A stretch of 64,000 bases of DNA from CAIWHR01 sp963816925 (GTDB lineage Bacteria; Pseudomonadota; Gammaproteobacteria; Burkholderiales; Casimicrobiaceae): assembly GCA_963816925.1 (NCBI GenBank), contig CAWFMY010000001.1:372001-436000 (forward strand), written 5' to 3'. This document shows, in pieces, positions 9,972 through 20,608 of the stretch; the first letter of the stretch is position 1, and each line of letters begins with the position of its first letter. Position numbers and translations under genes: made by a program. A model generated the notes under the pieces. That model worked only from the letters and a program-made list of their open reading frames with translations, was not told where the DNA came from and did not search any database.

Positions 9972-11285
9972 ATGAGCAGCTATGCATCCGGCACGAAGCT
10001 AACGGACCTCACCCTGACCGACGAGCCCGCGCTCGACGGCAAGCCTCCCTTTGCCGAGGGCGGACCTCCTTCGCCCGTCGCCCCTGCGGATCCCACCCTT
10101 CATCGGTCGAACCATTCGACCGTCGGTCAAGGCCGCACTTCTGAAGCTGGCCGACGAGCCGGCGGTACCGATCGAAGTTCCGACCGTCGATGCCGTCGCC
10201 AAGTCGGCCGCGGATAGCGCGGCGCGTGAACGGGTTTCGCGGAGCGCGGACGATCATCTGGCGGAGGCCACCCGGGAATTCGACAACGGCAAGATCGACA
10301 AGCCCCTATGGGCGCGAGCAATGGAGCTCGCCGACAACGATGTAGACGCCGCCAAGCCGGGCTACCTGCGCGCACGCGCCACGGCACTTCGCATTTCAAA
10401 TCAGAAGAAACGCGCCGAAATGTTGGCTCGTCTCCGCAGCAATTTGCCAGGGGAAGAGGAAATCCCGCCTGAGGCGCCGGCCCAACCTGCGCCGCGCTCC
10501 AAGCGCAACCTGGTCATCGCCGGCGCACTGGGATGCGTCGTCGTCGTCGGTGGGTTCCTGGCATTGCGACCTGGCGCGCAAGCACCCGCGCCCGTCGCCC
10601 TCTCGGCGGCGCCCGGAGCCAAGGCCCCGCAGAAGGTCGGAGCCGCGACCTGCACCCGCGAACAAAGGTCCTGAACGCGCGCACGAATCGAACGACGATT
10701 TCGCGAAAAAGGTGGCGGACCTCAAGGCCGCCGGCAACTGGAACGTCCTGGTCCTGTACAGCGTGGAATGGACCCGCAAGATTCCCGACAGCGCCGACGC
10801 CTGGAACGAGCTTGGCATGGGGTACGCGAAGCTGCGGCAGTTCAGCGAAGCCCAGGAGGCCACCGCCAAGGCCGCGCAGCTCGCGCCCAAGAATTTCGAG
10901 ACCTGGCAGCGGCTGGGCGAGATCGGCATGGCCCTGCAACAGCCCGTCGCGGCGCTTGCCGCCTACGAGCGGGCGGTGGCCCTGAATGGGCGGGACGTGA
11001 CGAGCCTCGTCCAGATCGGGACTTTGAACGCGCAACTCGGCCACCTGCCGGAAGCGAGCGCCGCTTTCGTCCGGGCGCTCGAGGTGAGTCCGATGGACGT
11101 CGGATGCGCTCTGCGGCGCCGCGTCGGTCGCCCAGAAGGAAGGTCGCGCCAAAGATGCGGATGCCTTCGCACGGCAGCTCAAATCCGCCAACCTGAGTTG
11201 TCGCGAGGCCGTCACCGTGGCGCCCGTCCCCGTGGCGACGGCCCCTGTCGCGAACAAGAAGCCCGCTGCGCGCCCGACGCGCTGA
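9972..11285 (+). CDS. TPR-repeat protein with single transmembrane anchor
   Basis: With three +1 breaks corrected (about 10109, 10646 and 11102) the gene is 437 codons. The N-terminal half is a soluble, charged segment (DEPAVPIEVPTVDAVAKSAADSA, then helical repeats ending at EMLARLRSNLPGEEE). A single membrane helix follows (NLVIAGALGCVVVVGGFLAL), then a Pro/Ala-rich linker, and a C-terminal TPR-like array with WNELGMGYAKLRQFSEAQ, WQRLGEIGMALQQPVAALAAYERAVAL and a third helical pair up to EVSPMDV. The tail is PVATAPVANKKPAARPTR. Probably a membrane-bound scaffold with periplasmic TPRs; the partner is unknown. Confidence 0.7.
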
Positions 11286-11442
11286 CCCTGCATCTATTAC
11301 GCCGCGGTTCGGCGCCGGAGGGCGCCCGGATCGTGCGTTGCAGCCCGCGGCGGCGAAACGCCGCCCACGCATCGTTGGACAAATCCAGCGTCGCCCCTTA
11401 TTTTGCGGACTCGGTCCATTCGCAGAAGACAGGGAGCTCATC

Positions 11443-12554
<1,112 letters not shown>

Positions 12555-12601
12555 GTTAACCTTTCGCCGAATCCCGACTTCATGCCCACTGGAGAGCCGC
12601 C

Positions 12602-13094
12602 ATGATTCTCGGAATGTCGCTTGCCAACTTCACGCTGCTGCACGTCGTCATCAGCCTGATCGGCATCGTGGCGGGCGCCGTGGTCGTCTTCGCCATGTTC
12701 GGCTCGCAGCGGACGCCCGGCTGGACCGCCCTCTTTCTCGTGACCACCATCCTGACGAGCGCGACGGGCTTCCTGTTTCCGTTCGACGAAGCTGCTGCCG
12801 TCGCACATCGTCGGCATCATCTCCCTCGTCGTCCTCGGCGTGGCCGTGCTCGCGCTCTACGTCTTCGGCGCCGCCGGGTCCTGGCGCTGGATCTATGTCG
12901 CGACGGCCCTGTTCGCGTTTTATCTCAACTGCTTCGTCGCCGTCGCGCAGGCGTTCCTCAAGTTTCCGCCGCTGAAACAGCTCGCGCCCACGGGAACGGA
13001 ACTGCCGTTTGTCATTGCGCAAGGCCTCGTGCTCGTGATCTTCATCGCCCTGTTCGTCGGCACGGTCAGGAGGTTTCGGCCGTCGCCCGCCTAG
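12602..13094 (+). CDS. small integral membrane protein, four predicted helices
   Basis: With one +1 break (about 12788, inside FPFD-KLLPSHIVG) the gene encodes 163 residues with four hydrophobic segments: LLHVVISLIGIVAGAVVVFAMF, ALFLVTTILTSATGFLF, IVGIISLVVLGVAVLALYVFG and a C-terminal FVIAQGLVLVIFIALFVG. The middle section YVATALFAFYLNCFVAVAQAFLK is also hydrophobic. No enzymatic motif is seen. It starts 48 bp after frmA in the same direction and may be co-transcribed. I do not recognise a named family. Confidence 0.75.
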
Positions 13095-13111
13095 CCGGGG
13101 CAAGCGGGGAC

Positions 13112-13639
13112 GGCCACGGAGGATGGACCGCGCTCGCCGCGCCCGACTCCGAAAGGCGGATTCGGGCCGTCGTGGCATTGGCGCCGGGCGGTGCTTCAAA
13201 ACCCAAGCCCGGGATTCTTCCCCTGAAGCTCGATTTCAAATGGGGCCGCGACGTCCCCACGCTGTATCTCGCTGCGGAAAACGACGCGTCGCTTCCGCTC
13301 TCGGGGATGCTCGAGTTGTTCGACCGGACGCCGTCGACGAAGCAAATGCTGATTCTTCGCCGTGCCGATCACATGCACTTCATGGACGCCGCGGAGGACG
13401 CGCACGAGGCCTTCAGGACCATGCGCTCGACCGCGGAGGTAGCCAGGATTCAGGAGGAAATGTTGCCGATCGCGGAACTATGCACGGGGGAACAGGCGCA
13501 TCTGTTCGTGCGCGGGCTGACGCTTGGCCACATGGACGCGACACTGAAGCATATGGAGGAAGCGCAACGCTTCCTGACCGCGGAAGCGCTAGAGAACCTT
13601 GCCGCGCGTGGCATCGACGCGTTCGTGCATTCGCCCTGA
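13112..13639 (+). pseudogene. 5'-truncated alpha/beta-hydrolase fragment
   Basis: Coding sequence begins abruptly at GHGGWTALAAP, which looks like the region just after a nucleophile elbow. It continues as a typical hydrolase C-terminal half: IRAVVALAPG, then DVPTLYLAAENDASLPLSGM (acid-loop type) and ADHMHFMDAAE (catalytic-His type). A helical tail runs to the stop at 13639. There is no N-terminal half and no start codon; the Ser of the elbow is not recognisable. The preceding membrane protein stops only 18 bp upstream, so the missing 5' part was probably deleted. Family resemblance is to dienelactone-hydrolase/esterase-like enzymes. Confidence 0.6.
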
Positions 13640-13709
13640 AATGAAATCAGGGACCGGCCACGAGTGATTCTGCAAAACGTGGTGCGTCCCCGATTTGCGA
13701 TACAGATTT

Positions 13710-14333
13710 TTACCTGCCGTACGTCGCGGTGAAGCTCGTCTTGGCGATCAGGTTGGTGCCGATTCCCTTGTTCAGCACGAAGCCGTAGAGTCCCGCGGTT
13801 CCGGTTTTCGGCACGCCACCCGCGACTTCGAGCTGGTCGACTGCGACCGCATAGAGCGTGAAGATGTAGCGATGCGGCGGATCGCCCGCCGGCGGGCATG
13901 GGCCGCCATAGTTGCCGTTGACGCCCGTGGCGCCGGTGTCGAGGAAGTCCGTGTTGCCGCCGAACGCGCCCGGCGGCAGCAACGCCGCGTTGTTGCCGAC
14001 CCCTCTCGCGAGTCCCGTCGTGGTCGGAGGAATGTTGTAGATTGCCCAGTGCCAGAAGCCGCTGCCCGACGGCGCGTCGGGATCGTACACCTGCAATGCA
14101 AGCGACTTCGTTCCCGGCGGCACATTCGACCACTGCAGTTCGGGCGAGATGTTGCCGCCCGTGCAGCCGAATCCATTGAGGATGTATTGCGTGGCGAAGC
14201 TGTTGTTCGTGAGGTCGGGGCTCGACAGCGTGAAGATCGGCGTCACGGCCTCCGACGAACAGCCGCTGAATGCCGCGAAAGACACCGCCAGGGCTGCTGA
14301 CACCGCCGACATGGTTCGGATTCTGGAATTCAT
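13710..14333 (-). CDS. PEBP/YbhB-family lipoprotein
   Basis: A 207-residue phosphatidylethanolamine-binding-protein-like protein. The N-terminal signal peptide ends in a lipobox-like FSGC, so it is probably a lipoprotein. Core family text is seen: GGNISPELQWSNVPPGTKSLALQVYDPDAPSGSGFWHWAIYNIP and the later GNYGGPCPPAGDPPHRYIFTLYAV. These contain the DPDAP and GPxPP-HRY ligand-site motifs of the YbhB/YbcL group. Bacterial members bind small anionic ligands; a physiological role is not established. The ATG at 14333 gives the signal peptide; the gene stands alone. Confidence 0.9.
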   Translation of the reverse strand: MNSRIRTMSAVSAALAVSFAAFSGCSSEAVTPIFTLSSPDLTNNSFATQYILNGFGCTGGNISPELQWSNVPPGTKSLALQVYDPDAPSGSGFWHWAIYNIPPTTTGLARGVGNNAALLPPGAFGGNTDFLDTGATGVNGNYGGPCPPAGDPPHRYIFTLYAVAVDQLEVAGGVPKTGTAGLYGFVLNKGIGTNLIAKTSFTATYGR

Positions 14334-14473
14334 GGTGTGCTGTCCTCCTCGTTTGGTTTCGTTGCGTGCGCGTCCCGCCCCAATGCCGATGCCACGGCGA
14401 CGGGTCGGCCCGGGGCCAAAAACTCTATGCCGATTGAAATGCATTTACAAGCCGAAGCCAGGATCGTTTCGCC

Positions 14474-15154
14474 TCAAGCCGGCGGCTTCCCGTGAATGCC
14501 GGCAAGCGGCGCGCGGCGCAGAAACGCCGAGTCGCGGCCGAGCATCAGGCGGATCAGGTCTTCGAGCACCGGCTCCTCGATCGCGTTGCTGTGGAATTCC
14601 AGCGTGACGCGCTCGAGCCGGTCGACGTTGGTCAGTGCCGCTGCAACCAGGCCGGTCTGGTAGTCCGCCCGAAACGCGACCGCCGCGGGAATTTCAGGCG
14701 GGACCGAAATCAGGCACTTGCGGACGGCACCGCTCGAATCCTCGGTGCAGTGGTTCGTGTATTGAAGCCCGGCGCCATCGAGCGATTTCTCCGCCAGCGC
14801 GATGCCTCCTGGCGCAACGTCGATGGCAAGCGGCTTCGCCGCGGTGACGACATAGTGGATGTTGATCTCGTCCAGCACGGGATAGCCGACGATGCGGCGC
14901 TCGTGCTGCCCGACGAATCCGCGCCCGAACCGCGGGGTGTCGAACACCATGCCATGGCCAAGGTCGAATCGATGGTTGATCGGCGGCTTGAGGCCGTCGA
15001 GGTAGGCCACCGCCTTCTCCAGCCAGCGAAATGCCTTGCGCAGGCGGGCGTCGATCTGCTGGAAGCCTTCGACTTCCGCATGCTCGGGCGGCAGCTGCCG
15101 CGCCGCTTCGTACTCCACGCGCAATTCGTCGAGAAGTGAAGGTTTCGTCGCCAT
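14474..15154 (-). CDS. uncharacterised protein, 226 residues
   Basis: I do not recognise this protein. It has a helical N-terminal part (LLDELRVEYEAARQLPPEHAEVEGFQQIDARLRKAFRWLEKAVAYLDGLKP) and a mixed alpha/beta body. The body contains HRFDLGHGMVFDTPRFGRGFVGQHERRI, EINIHYVVTAAKPLAI, and two Cys in TNHCTEDSSGAVRKCLI. No signal peptide or membrane helix is seen, so it is probably cytoplasmic. A GAGGAG Shine-Dalgarno sequence precedes the ATG at 15154, and another coding piece on the same strand ends 13 bp upstream (15168), so the two probably formed an operon. Confidence 0.75.
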   Translation of the reverse strand: MATKPSLLDELRVEYEAARQLPPEHAEVEGFQQIDARLRKAFRWLEKAVAYLDGLKPPINHRFDLGHGMVFDTPRFGRGFVGQHERRIVGYPVLDEINIHYVVTAAKPLAIDVAPGGIALAEKSLDGAGLQYTNHCTEDSSGAVRKCLISVPPEIPAAVAFRADYQTGLVAAALTNVDRLERVTLEFHSNAIEEPVLEDLIRLMLGRDSAFLRRAPLAGIHGKPPA

Positions 15155-15167
15155 GGCGATGACTCCT

Positions 15168-15310
15168 CTAGTCGAGCTTGATGTTGGCGTCCCTGATGTC
15201 GACATCGCCGACTTGGTGCGAAACTGCCCGTCGTGCACCGACCGGCGGATGCGCACCGGCAGCGTCATCGTGCGGCCGACATAGAGTATCAGCGAGCTCG
15301 ACAGCTCGTT
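15168..15310 (-). pseudogene. 3' end of an unrecognised gene
   Basis: In-frame text SSSLILYVGRTMTLPVRIRR and SVHDGQFRTK, then after one frame break (about 15210) VGDVDIRDANIKLD and a TAG at 15168. The strong GC bias at third codon positions and the 13-bp spacing to the next gene's start indicate real coding sequence. Upstream of about 15310 the strand no longer gives a convincing protein, and no start codon is evident. It is either a very small gene or a fragment left by rearrangement. Function unknown. Confidence 0.4.
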
Positions 15311-15493
15311 GACGAGCTCTTCACCGACGGCTACTTCAAGCCCGGTGCTTCGGCCAACCTGCGCGACTGGGAGGCGGCATTCGCCGAAGTGGAAAGCGTC
15401 GATCCGGAGAAGGTCGGGCGCCATCCCTCGGTGAAGGGCAGCTCCGCGCGGATGCGCACGGACGACCGGACGGTGCTGATCGTCCGATTCTAG
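15290..15493 (+). pseudogene. unrecognised coding fragment, C-terminal part
   Basis: Reads EYQRARQLVDELFTDGYFKP, then GASANLRDWEAAFAEVESVD and a basic tail ending RTDDRTVLIVRF with TAG at 15491-15493. Third codon positions are strongly GC, as expected for real genes here. There is no ribosome-binding site and no clear start; an in-frame ATG at 15233 would add an unconvincing Arg/His-rich leader. It points away from the minus-strand fragment beginning at almost the same place, so both look truncated at one junction. Confidence 0.4.
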
Positions 15494-15514
15494 AAGCGCC
15501 AGCGTCGCGCTCCG

Positions 15515-16883
15515 TCAGGCAGCGGCGCCTAGTGGCAGCTCGTCCCGGAGGCGCGAGAAGAGCTGGCGGGTGATGTTCTTGGTCTGGGTGACCGAGTTCG
15601 CCATGCCGGCGAGCTGCACGGTGTAGGTGATCGACGCGTTGTTGCCGTCGGCGATGGTGAGCTTCAGCGTGCCGACCGCGGCGTTGGGGCTGGAATTGGC
15701 TCTTGTCGTAGGCGTCGAAGCGCGGGCCGGACGGGCGCAACAGGTCGCCCTGGTAGAGGCCCGGCGCGAGCTTCGCCAACGTGGCCACCAGCCACAGCGG
15801 CGTGCCGTCCAGGTCGTAGGTGAACCAGCTGGCGAACACCACGTCGCCCTGCTGCGCGAAGTTGATGCCCCAGCCCTGCTCGGTGCCCGGGATTGGCGCT
15901 GCTGCCGGCCCACCAGATGTCCTGGTAGTTGGTCGCCGCGGCCAGCGGTCGGCGGGCCGCCGAAGACGCAGGTGGCCATGGGCGCGGCGCCGAGCGGCTG
16001 GCGGGTGATCGCCTTGGTCTGCGAGACCTTGCCGCTGGGCAGGTTCACGTCGTAGTGGAACGAGCCGTTGTTGGCATCGGTGAAGGTCAGCGTCGCCGAG
16101 CCGATGGGCGATGGCGGCGGCCCGGCCTTGACGAACGGGCACGGTGTTGAACGGCGGGCCGGTGGTGGCGAACAGGTCGGCCTCAAACACCGTGGCCGTC
16201 GACTTGCTGTCGTCGGTGATCAGCGTCAGCCACCAGCCCTTGCCGGTGGTGTCGTAGGTGAACCAGGTGCCGAAGATGGTCTTGCCCTGGTGCGCGAAGT
16301 TGATGCCCCAGCCGTCTTCCGAGCCGCCCGGCGACTTCCACCACAGGCCCTGGTAATTCAGGGTCCCGGGCGCGTTGGCCGAGGCCGACTTGCCGGCAAA
16401 GTTGGTGGCCACATTGGGAATCGTCGCGCCCGTGCGCTTGAGCGCGGTCACCCCGTCGGTGGGCAGGGCGGCATAGGCCACCAGGTCGGCCCCCGCGTAG
16501 TTGAGCGTGCCGTTGACGAGCGGGATGAAGCCATTCGGTATCACGTAGTCCGGCGTCACCAGCCCCAGCGCGGCGAATCCTTGCGTGGCGATCAGCACAT
16601 GCGCGTGCGCGGTCGGGCTCAACATGCTGCAACCGTAGCTGTCGCAGACGCTGCCGGGCAGGTTCTCCTGAAAGAAATATTGTTTACTGGTCGTGCCCTG
16701 GGTCGCGGTGAATGCCTTGCCCGCCAGGAGATTCTGGCCGTCCATCCCTTCCGTCTCGTGCAGGACGACGTACTGGATGGTACCGTCGGCGTTGGAGAAG
16801 ATCTCGTCGATCTGAAAGGTGTGGTAAGTGGCCCAAGCCACCGGAGCGGCCAGCGCCAACGCCGCGGTCAGGACCCAACGCAT
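15515..16883 (-). CDS. secreted protein with two repeated WW...GWGINFAxQG modules
   Basis: Four +1 breaks (about 16137, 15948, 15893 and 15715) are needed; corrected length is 455 codons. A signal peptide (MRWVLTAALALAAPVAWA) precedes a domain of about 170 residues. Two homologous modules follow. Module 1 has GLWWKSPGGSEDGWGINFAHQG and FGTWFTYDTTGKGWWLTL, ending TLTFTDANNGSFHYDVNLPSGKV with QTKAITRQ. Module 2 has DIWWAGSSANPGTEQGWGINF and FASWFTYDLDGTPLWLVA, ending LKLTIADGNNASITYTVQLAG with QTKNITRQ. I know of no biochemical function. The high density of breaks in one gene could also mean decay, but the restored modules are intact. Confidence 0.65.
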
Positions 16884-17083
16884 CTGGTTTTCATTGCGGA
16901 CTCCTTCGACTGCCGGAGCGGCGCTGCGGACGTCACCCGTGCGCTCCGGAAAGCATCAATGCGTCGTCAACAGCGCAAAGACTCCCGGTATTCCTTGCAG
17001 GCGAAACCGGGGAGATTTGCGGGTGCCCGGAGGGGCGGGCGGCGTAAACGGCGCCGGGGCGCCTCCGGATGCCTGGATCCAGG

Positions 17084-20000
17084 CTACATGCTCCTCCGGT
17101 ACTGCCCTCCCACGTCGAACAGCGCGTTCGTGATCTGCCCCAGCGAGCAGACGCGCACGGTATTCACGAGCTCGGCGAAGACATTCCCGTTTTCGATCAC
17201 GACCTGCTTCAACCTGGCCAACGCTGCCGGCGCCTCTTTGGCATTGCGCTTGTGAAAGTCGGCAAGGCGCGCCAGCTGCGATTGCTTTTCCTCGTCGCTC
17301 GAGCGGGCGAGCTCCAGCTTGTCGCGGACCGCGTCGCCATGCGGATTGCGGAACATGTTGACGCCAACGATCGGATAGCTGCCGTCGTGCTTCTTGTGCT
17401 CGTAGTACATCGACTCTTCCTGGATCTTGCCGCGCTGGTAGCCGGTTTCCATCGCGCCCAGCACGCCGCCGCGCTCGGAGATCGCCTCGAACTCCTTCAG
17501 CACCGCCTCTTCGACGAGATCGGTCAGCTCGTCGATGATGAAGCTGCCCTGGTTCGGATTCTCGTTCCTGGCCAATCCCCATTCGCGGTTGATGACGAGC
17601 TGGATCGCCATCGCGCGGCGCACGCTTTCCTCCGTGGGCGTGGTGATCGCCTCGTCGTACGCGTTGGTGTGCAGCGAATTGGCGTTGTCGTAGGTCGCGA
17701 TCAGCGCCTGCAGCGTGGTGCGGATGTCGTTGAACGCGATCTCCTGCGCGTGCAGGCTGCGGCCGGAGGTCTGGCAGTGGTACTTGAGCTTCTGGCTGCG
17801 CTCGTTCGCGCCGTAGCGATTCTTCATCGCGATCGCCCAGATGCGACGCGCGACGCGGCCCATCACCGTGTACTCCGGGTCCATTCCGTTGCTGAAGAAG
17901 AACGACAAATTGGGCGCGAAATCGTCGATCTGCATCCCGCGCGCGAGATAGGCCTCGACGAACGTGAAGCCGTTCGACAGCGTGAACGCGAGCTGGCTGA
18001 TCGGGTTCGCGCCCGCCTCGGCGATGTGGTAGCCCGAGATCGACACCGAATAGAAGTTGCGCACGTTGTTGTGGACGAAGTACTCCTGGATGTCGCCCAT
18101 CACCTTGAGGCTGAACTCGGTCGAGAAGATGCAGGTGTTCTGGCCCTGGTCCTCCTTCAGGATGTCGGCCTGCACGGTGCCGCGCACCGTGGTCAGCGCC
18201 CAGGCGCGGATCTTGTCCGCTTCGTCGTCGGTCGGCTCGCGGCCGTTGTCCTTCGCGAACTTGTCGAATTGCTGCTCGATCGCGGTGTTGAGATACATCG
18301 CGAGGATCGTCGGCGCCGGGCCGTTGATCGTCATCGAGACGGACGTCGCGGGATCGCAGAGGTCGAAGCCCGAGTAGAGCACCTTCATGTCGTCGAGGGT
18401 CGCGATCGACACGCCGGAGTTGCCGACCTTGCCGTAGATGTCCGGCCGGCGGTCGGGCTCGTTGCCGTAGAGCGTGACGGAGTCGAATGCCGTGGACAGG
18501 CGCTTCGCCGGCATGCCGTCGGCCAGCAGATGGAAGCGCTTGTTGGTGCGAAACGCGTCGCCCTCTCCTGCGAACATCCGCGTGGGATCCTCGTTCTCGC
18601 GCTTGAACGCGAAAACGCCACCGGTGAACGGGAAGCTGCCCGGGACGTTTTCCTTCAGCTGCCAGCGCAGGATCTCGCCTTCGTCCTCGTACTTTGGCAG
18701 CACCACCTTGCGGATCTTGGTGCCGGACAGCGAAAGCGTCGTCAGCGCCGTGCGGATTTCCTTGTCGCGAATCTTGACGACGTACTCGTCGCCGGCGTAG
18801 GCGGCTCGTGTCTTCGGCCACATGTCGAGCATTTTCTTCGCCCGCGGGTCGAGGTGCCGTTCGCGATCCTCGATCAGCGCATCGAGCGCGTGACGCGCGC
18901 CGATCAATGTTTCCTTCAGCTGCTGCGCAGCCTCCATGTCGGAGACGTGGCCGCTTTCCGTGAGGTCCTTGCCGTAGCTCTTCATCTCGCCCAGCAGCGT
19001 CCGCGATGCCTTGAGTTGCTGCCGCTCGCGGGCGATCTTCGTCTGCCCCTCGGCCCACGTGTGGTAACCGCGGACCGCATCGGCGATCTCGGCCAGGTAA
19101 CGGACGCGCGCGGACGGCACGATCGAATGCGCGACGGTCGACGCTTTGGTCTCGATCTTCGGCAGCTTGCCCCGCGCGGCGTTCAGTCCCTTCGCTTCGA
19201 GCTGCGCAAGAATTGCCTGGTAGAGCGCGGTCACGCCGTCGTCGTTGAAGCGCGCCGCAATCGTCCCGTAGACGGGCATTTCGTCCGGCGGCGTCTTGAA
19301 CAGCTCGCGATTGCGCTGGTATTGCTTCCTCACGTCGCGCAGCGCGTCCTGCGCGCCTTTGCGGTCGTACTTGTTGATCGCGACGAAGTCGGCGAAATCG
19401 AGCATGTCGATCTTCTCCAGCTGGCTCGCCGCGCCGAACTCGGGCGTCATCACGTACAGCGAGACGTCGACGATCGGCGCGATCGCCGCATCGCCCTGCC
19501 CGATGCCGGAGGTCTCGACGATCACGAGGTCGTAGCCCGCGACCTTGCACGCGGCGATCGCATCGGGCAATGCCTTGCTGATCTCGCTGCCGGCTTCCCG
19601 CGTCGCGAGCGAGCGCATGTAGATGTTCGGATGCTCGATCGCGTTCATGCGGATGCGGTCGCCGAGCAGCGCGCCGCCGGACTTGCGCCGCGACGGATCG
19701 ATCGAGATGATCGCGATCCGCAGCTTGTCCTGCTGGTCGAGGCGGAAGCGGCGGACGATTTCGTCGGTGAGCGAGCTCTTGCCGGCGCCGCCGGTGCCGG
19801 TCACGCCGAGCGTCGGCACGGTGGTCTTCGCGGCGGCCTCGTGCAGCGCATCGCGCAGCTTCGCGGGAACCGTGCCGGCCTCGAGCCCGGTGATGAGGCG
19901 CGCCAGCGCGCGCGTGCGCGGGAAGCGTTCGCCCGACGTCAGTGCCGCGAGATCCGTCGGCAGCGTCCGTGGCGAGATCGACGTCGCACGCGGCGACGAT

Positions 20001-20426
20001 CTCGGTGATCATTCCCTGCAGCCCGAGCTTCTGCCCGTCCTCGGGCGAGAAGATCCGCGCCACGCCGTAGTCGTGCAGCTCCTTGATCTCGGAGGGCACG
20101 ATGACGCCGCCGCCGCCGCCGAACACCTTGATGGCGGCGCCGCCGCGCTCGCGCAGCAGGTCGAGCATGTACTTGAAGAATTCGACGTGACCGCCCTGGT
20201 AGGACGAGATCGCGATGCCGTGCGCGTCTTCCTGCAGCGCGCAGTTGACGATTTCCTCGACCGAGCGGTTGTGCCCGAGATGGATCACCTCGCAGCCGGT
20301 CGCCTGCAGGATGCGCCGCATGATGTTGATCGACGCGTCGTGCCCGTCGAACAACGAGGCCGCCGTGACGAAGCGGACCTTGTTGACCGGCTTGTAGACG
20401 AGCGGCGGGCGGCTCGAATCGTTCAT
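17084..20426 (-). CDS. icmF: fused isobutyryl-CoA mutase (B12-dependent mutase with G-protein chaperone domain)
   Basis: Adenosylcobalamin-dependent interconversion of isobutyryl-CoA and n-butyryl-CoA (some members use pivalyl- or isovaleryl-CoA). Domain order: B12-binding domain with FDGHDASINIMRR and SSYQGGH (residues about 25-150); linker; MeaI-type GTPase with P-loop GTGGAGKSS and IDPSRRKSGGALLGDRIRM; then the mutase TIM barrel with GVSIATLDDMKVLYSG and SVSMTINGPAPTILAMYLNTAIEQQ. One +1 break (about 19964) lies between the B12 and GTPase domains; corrected length is 1,113 residues, close to known IcmF proteins. AGGAGGAG precedes the ATG at 20426. A perfect 20-bp palindrome lies about 100 bp upstream. 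Confidence 0.95.
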
Positions 20427-20529
20427 CGCGAGGCTCCTCCTGGCGAATCGTTCCCAGGAGCGGGCCCCGGGGACGGAAAGCTTACTCCCCCCGCTGCCTC
20501 GAACACGCGAGGCGGTCGCCCACCCTACA

Positions 20530-20549
20530 TGACGTTTACGTAAACGTCA
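20530..20549. promoter_or_regulatory. perfect 20-bp palindrome upstream of icmF
   Basis: TGACGTTTACGTAAACGTCA reads identically on both strands and sits 104 bp before the icmF start codon in the only intergenic space upstream of that gene. Its form (TTTACGTAAA core) resembles operators of MerR-family LiuR-type regulators of branched-chain acyl-CoA catabolism. That assignment is from memory of the family, not from any search. No regulator gene is seen nearby. Confidence 0.7.
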
Positions 20550-20608
20550 ACTCCGCGCCCCGATCGGCCTCGCCCCGGAAGCGAGCGCATCGCAAGCGTT
20601 CGACAATG

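Noticed and set aside
17069..20008. Plus-strand open frame of about 979 codons opposite icmF
   Set aside because: Shadow frame: the minus strand is unmistakably the mutase and GTPase. The plus frame has no family motifs and an Arg/Asp-rich composition typical of antisense of GC-rich genes.
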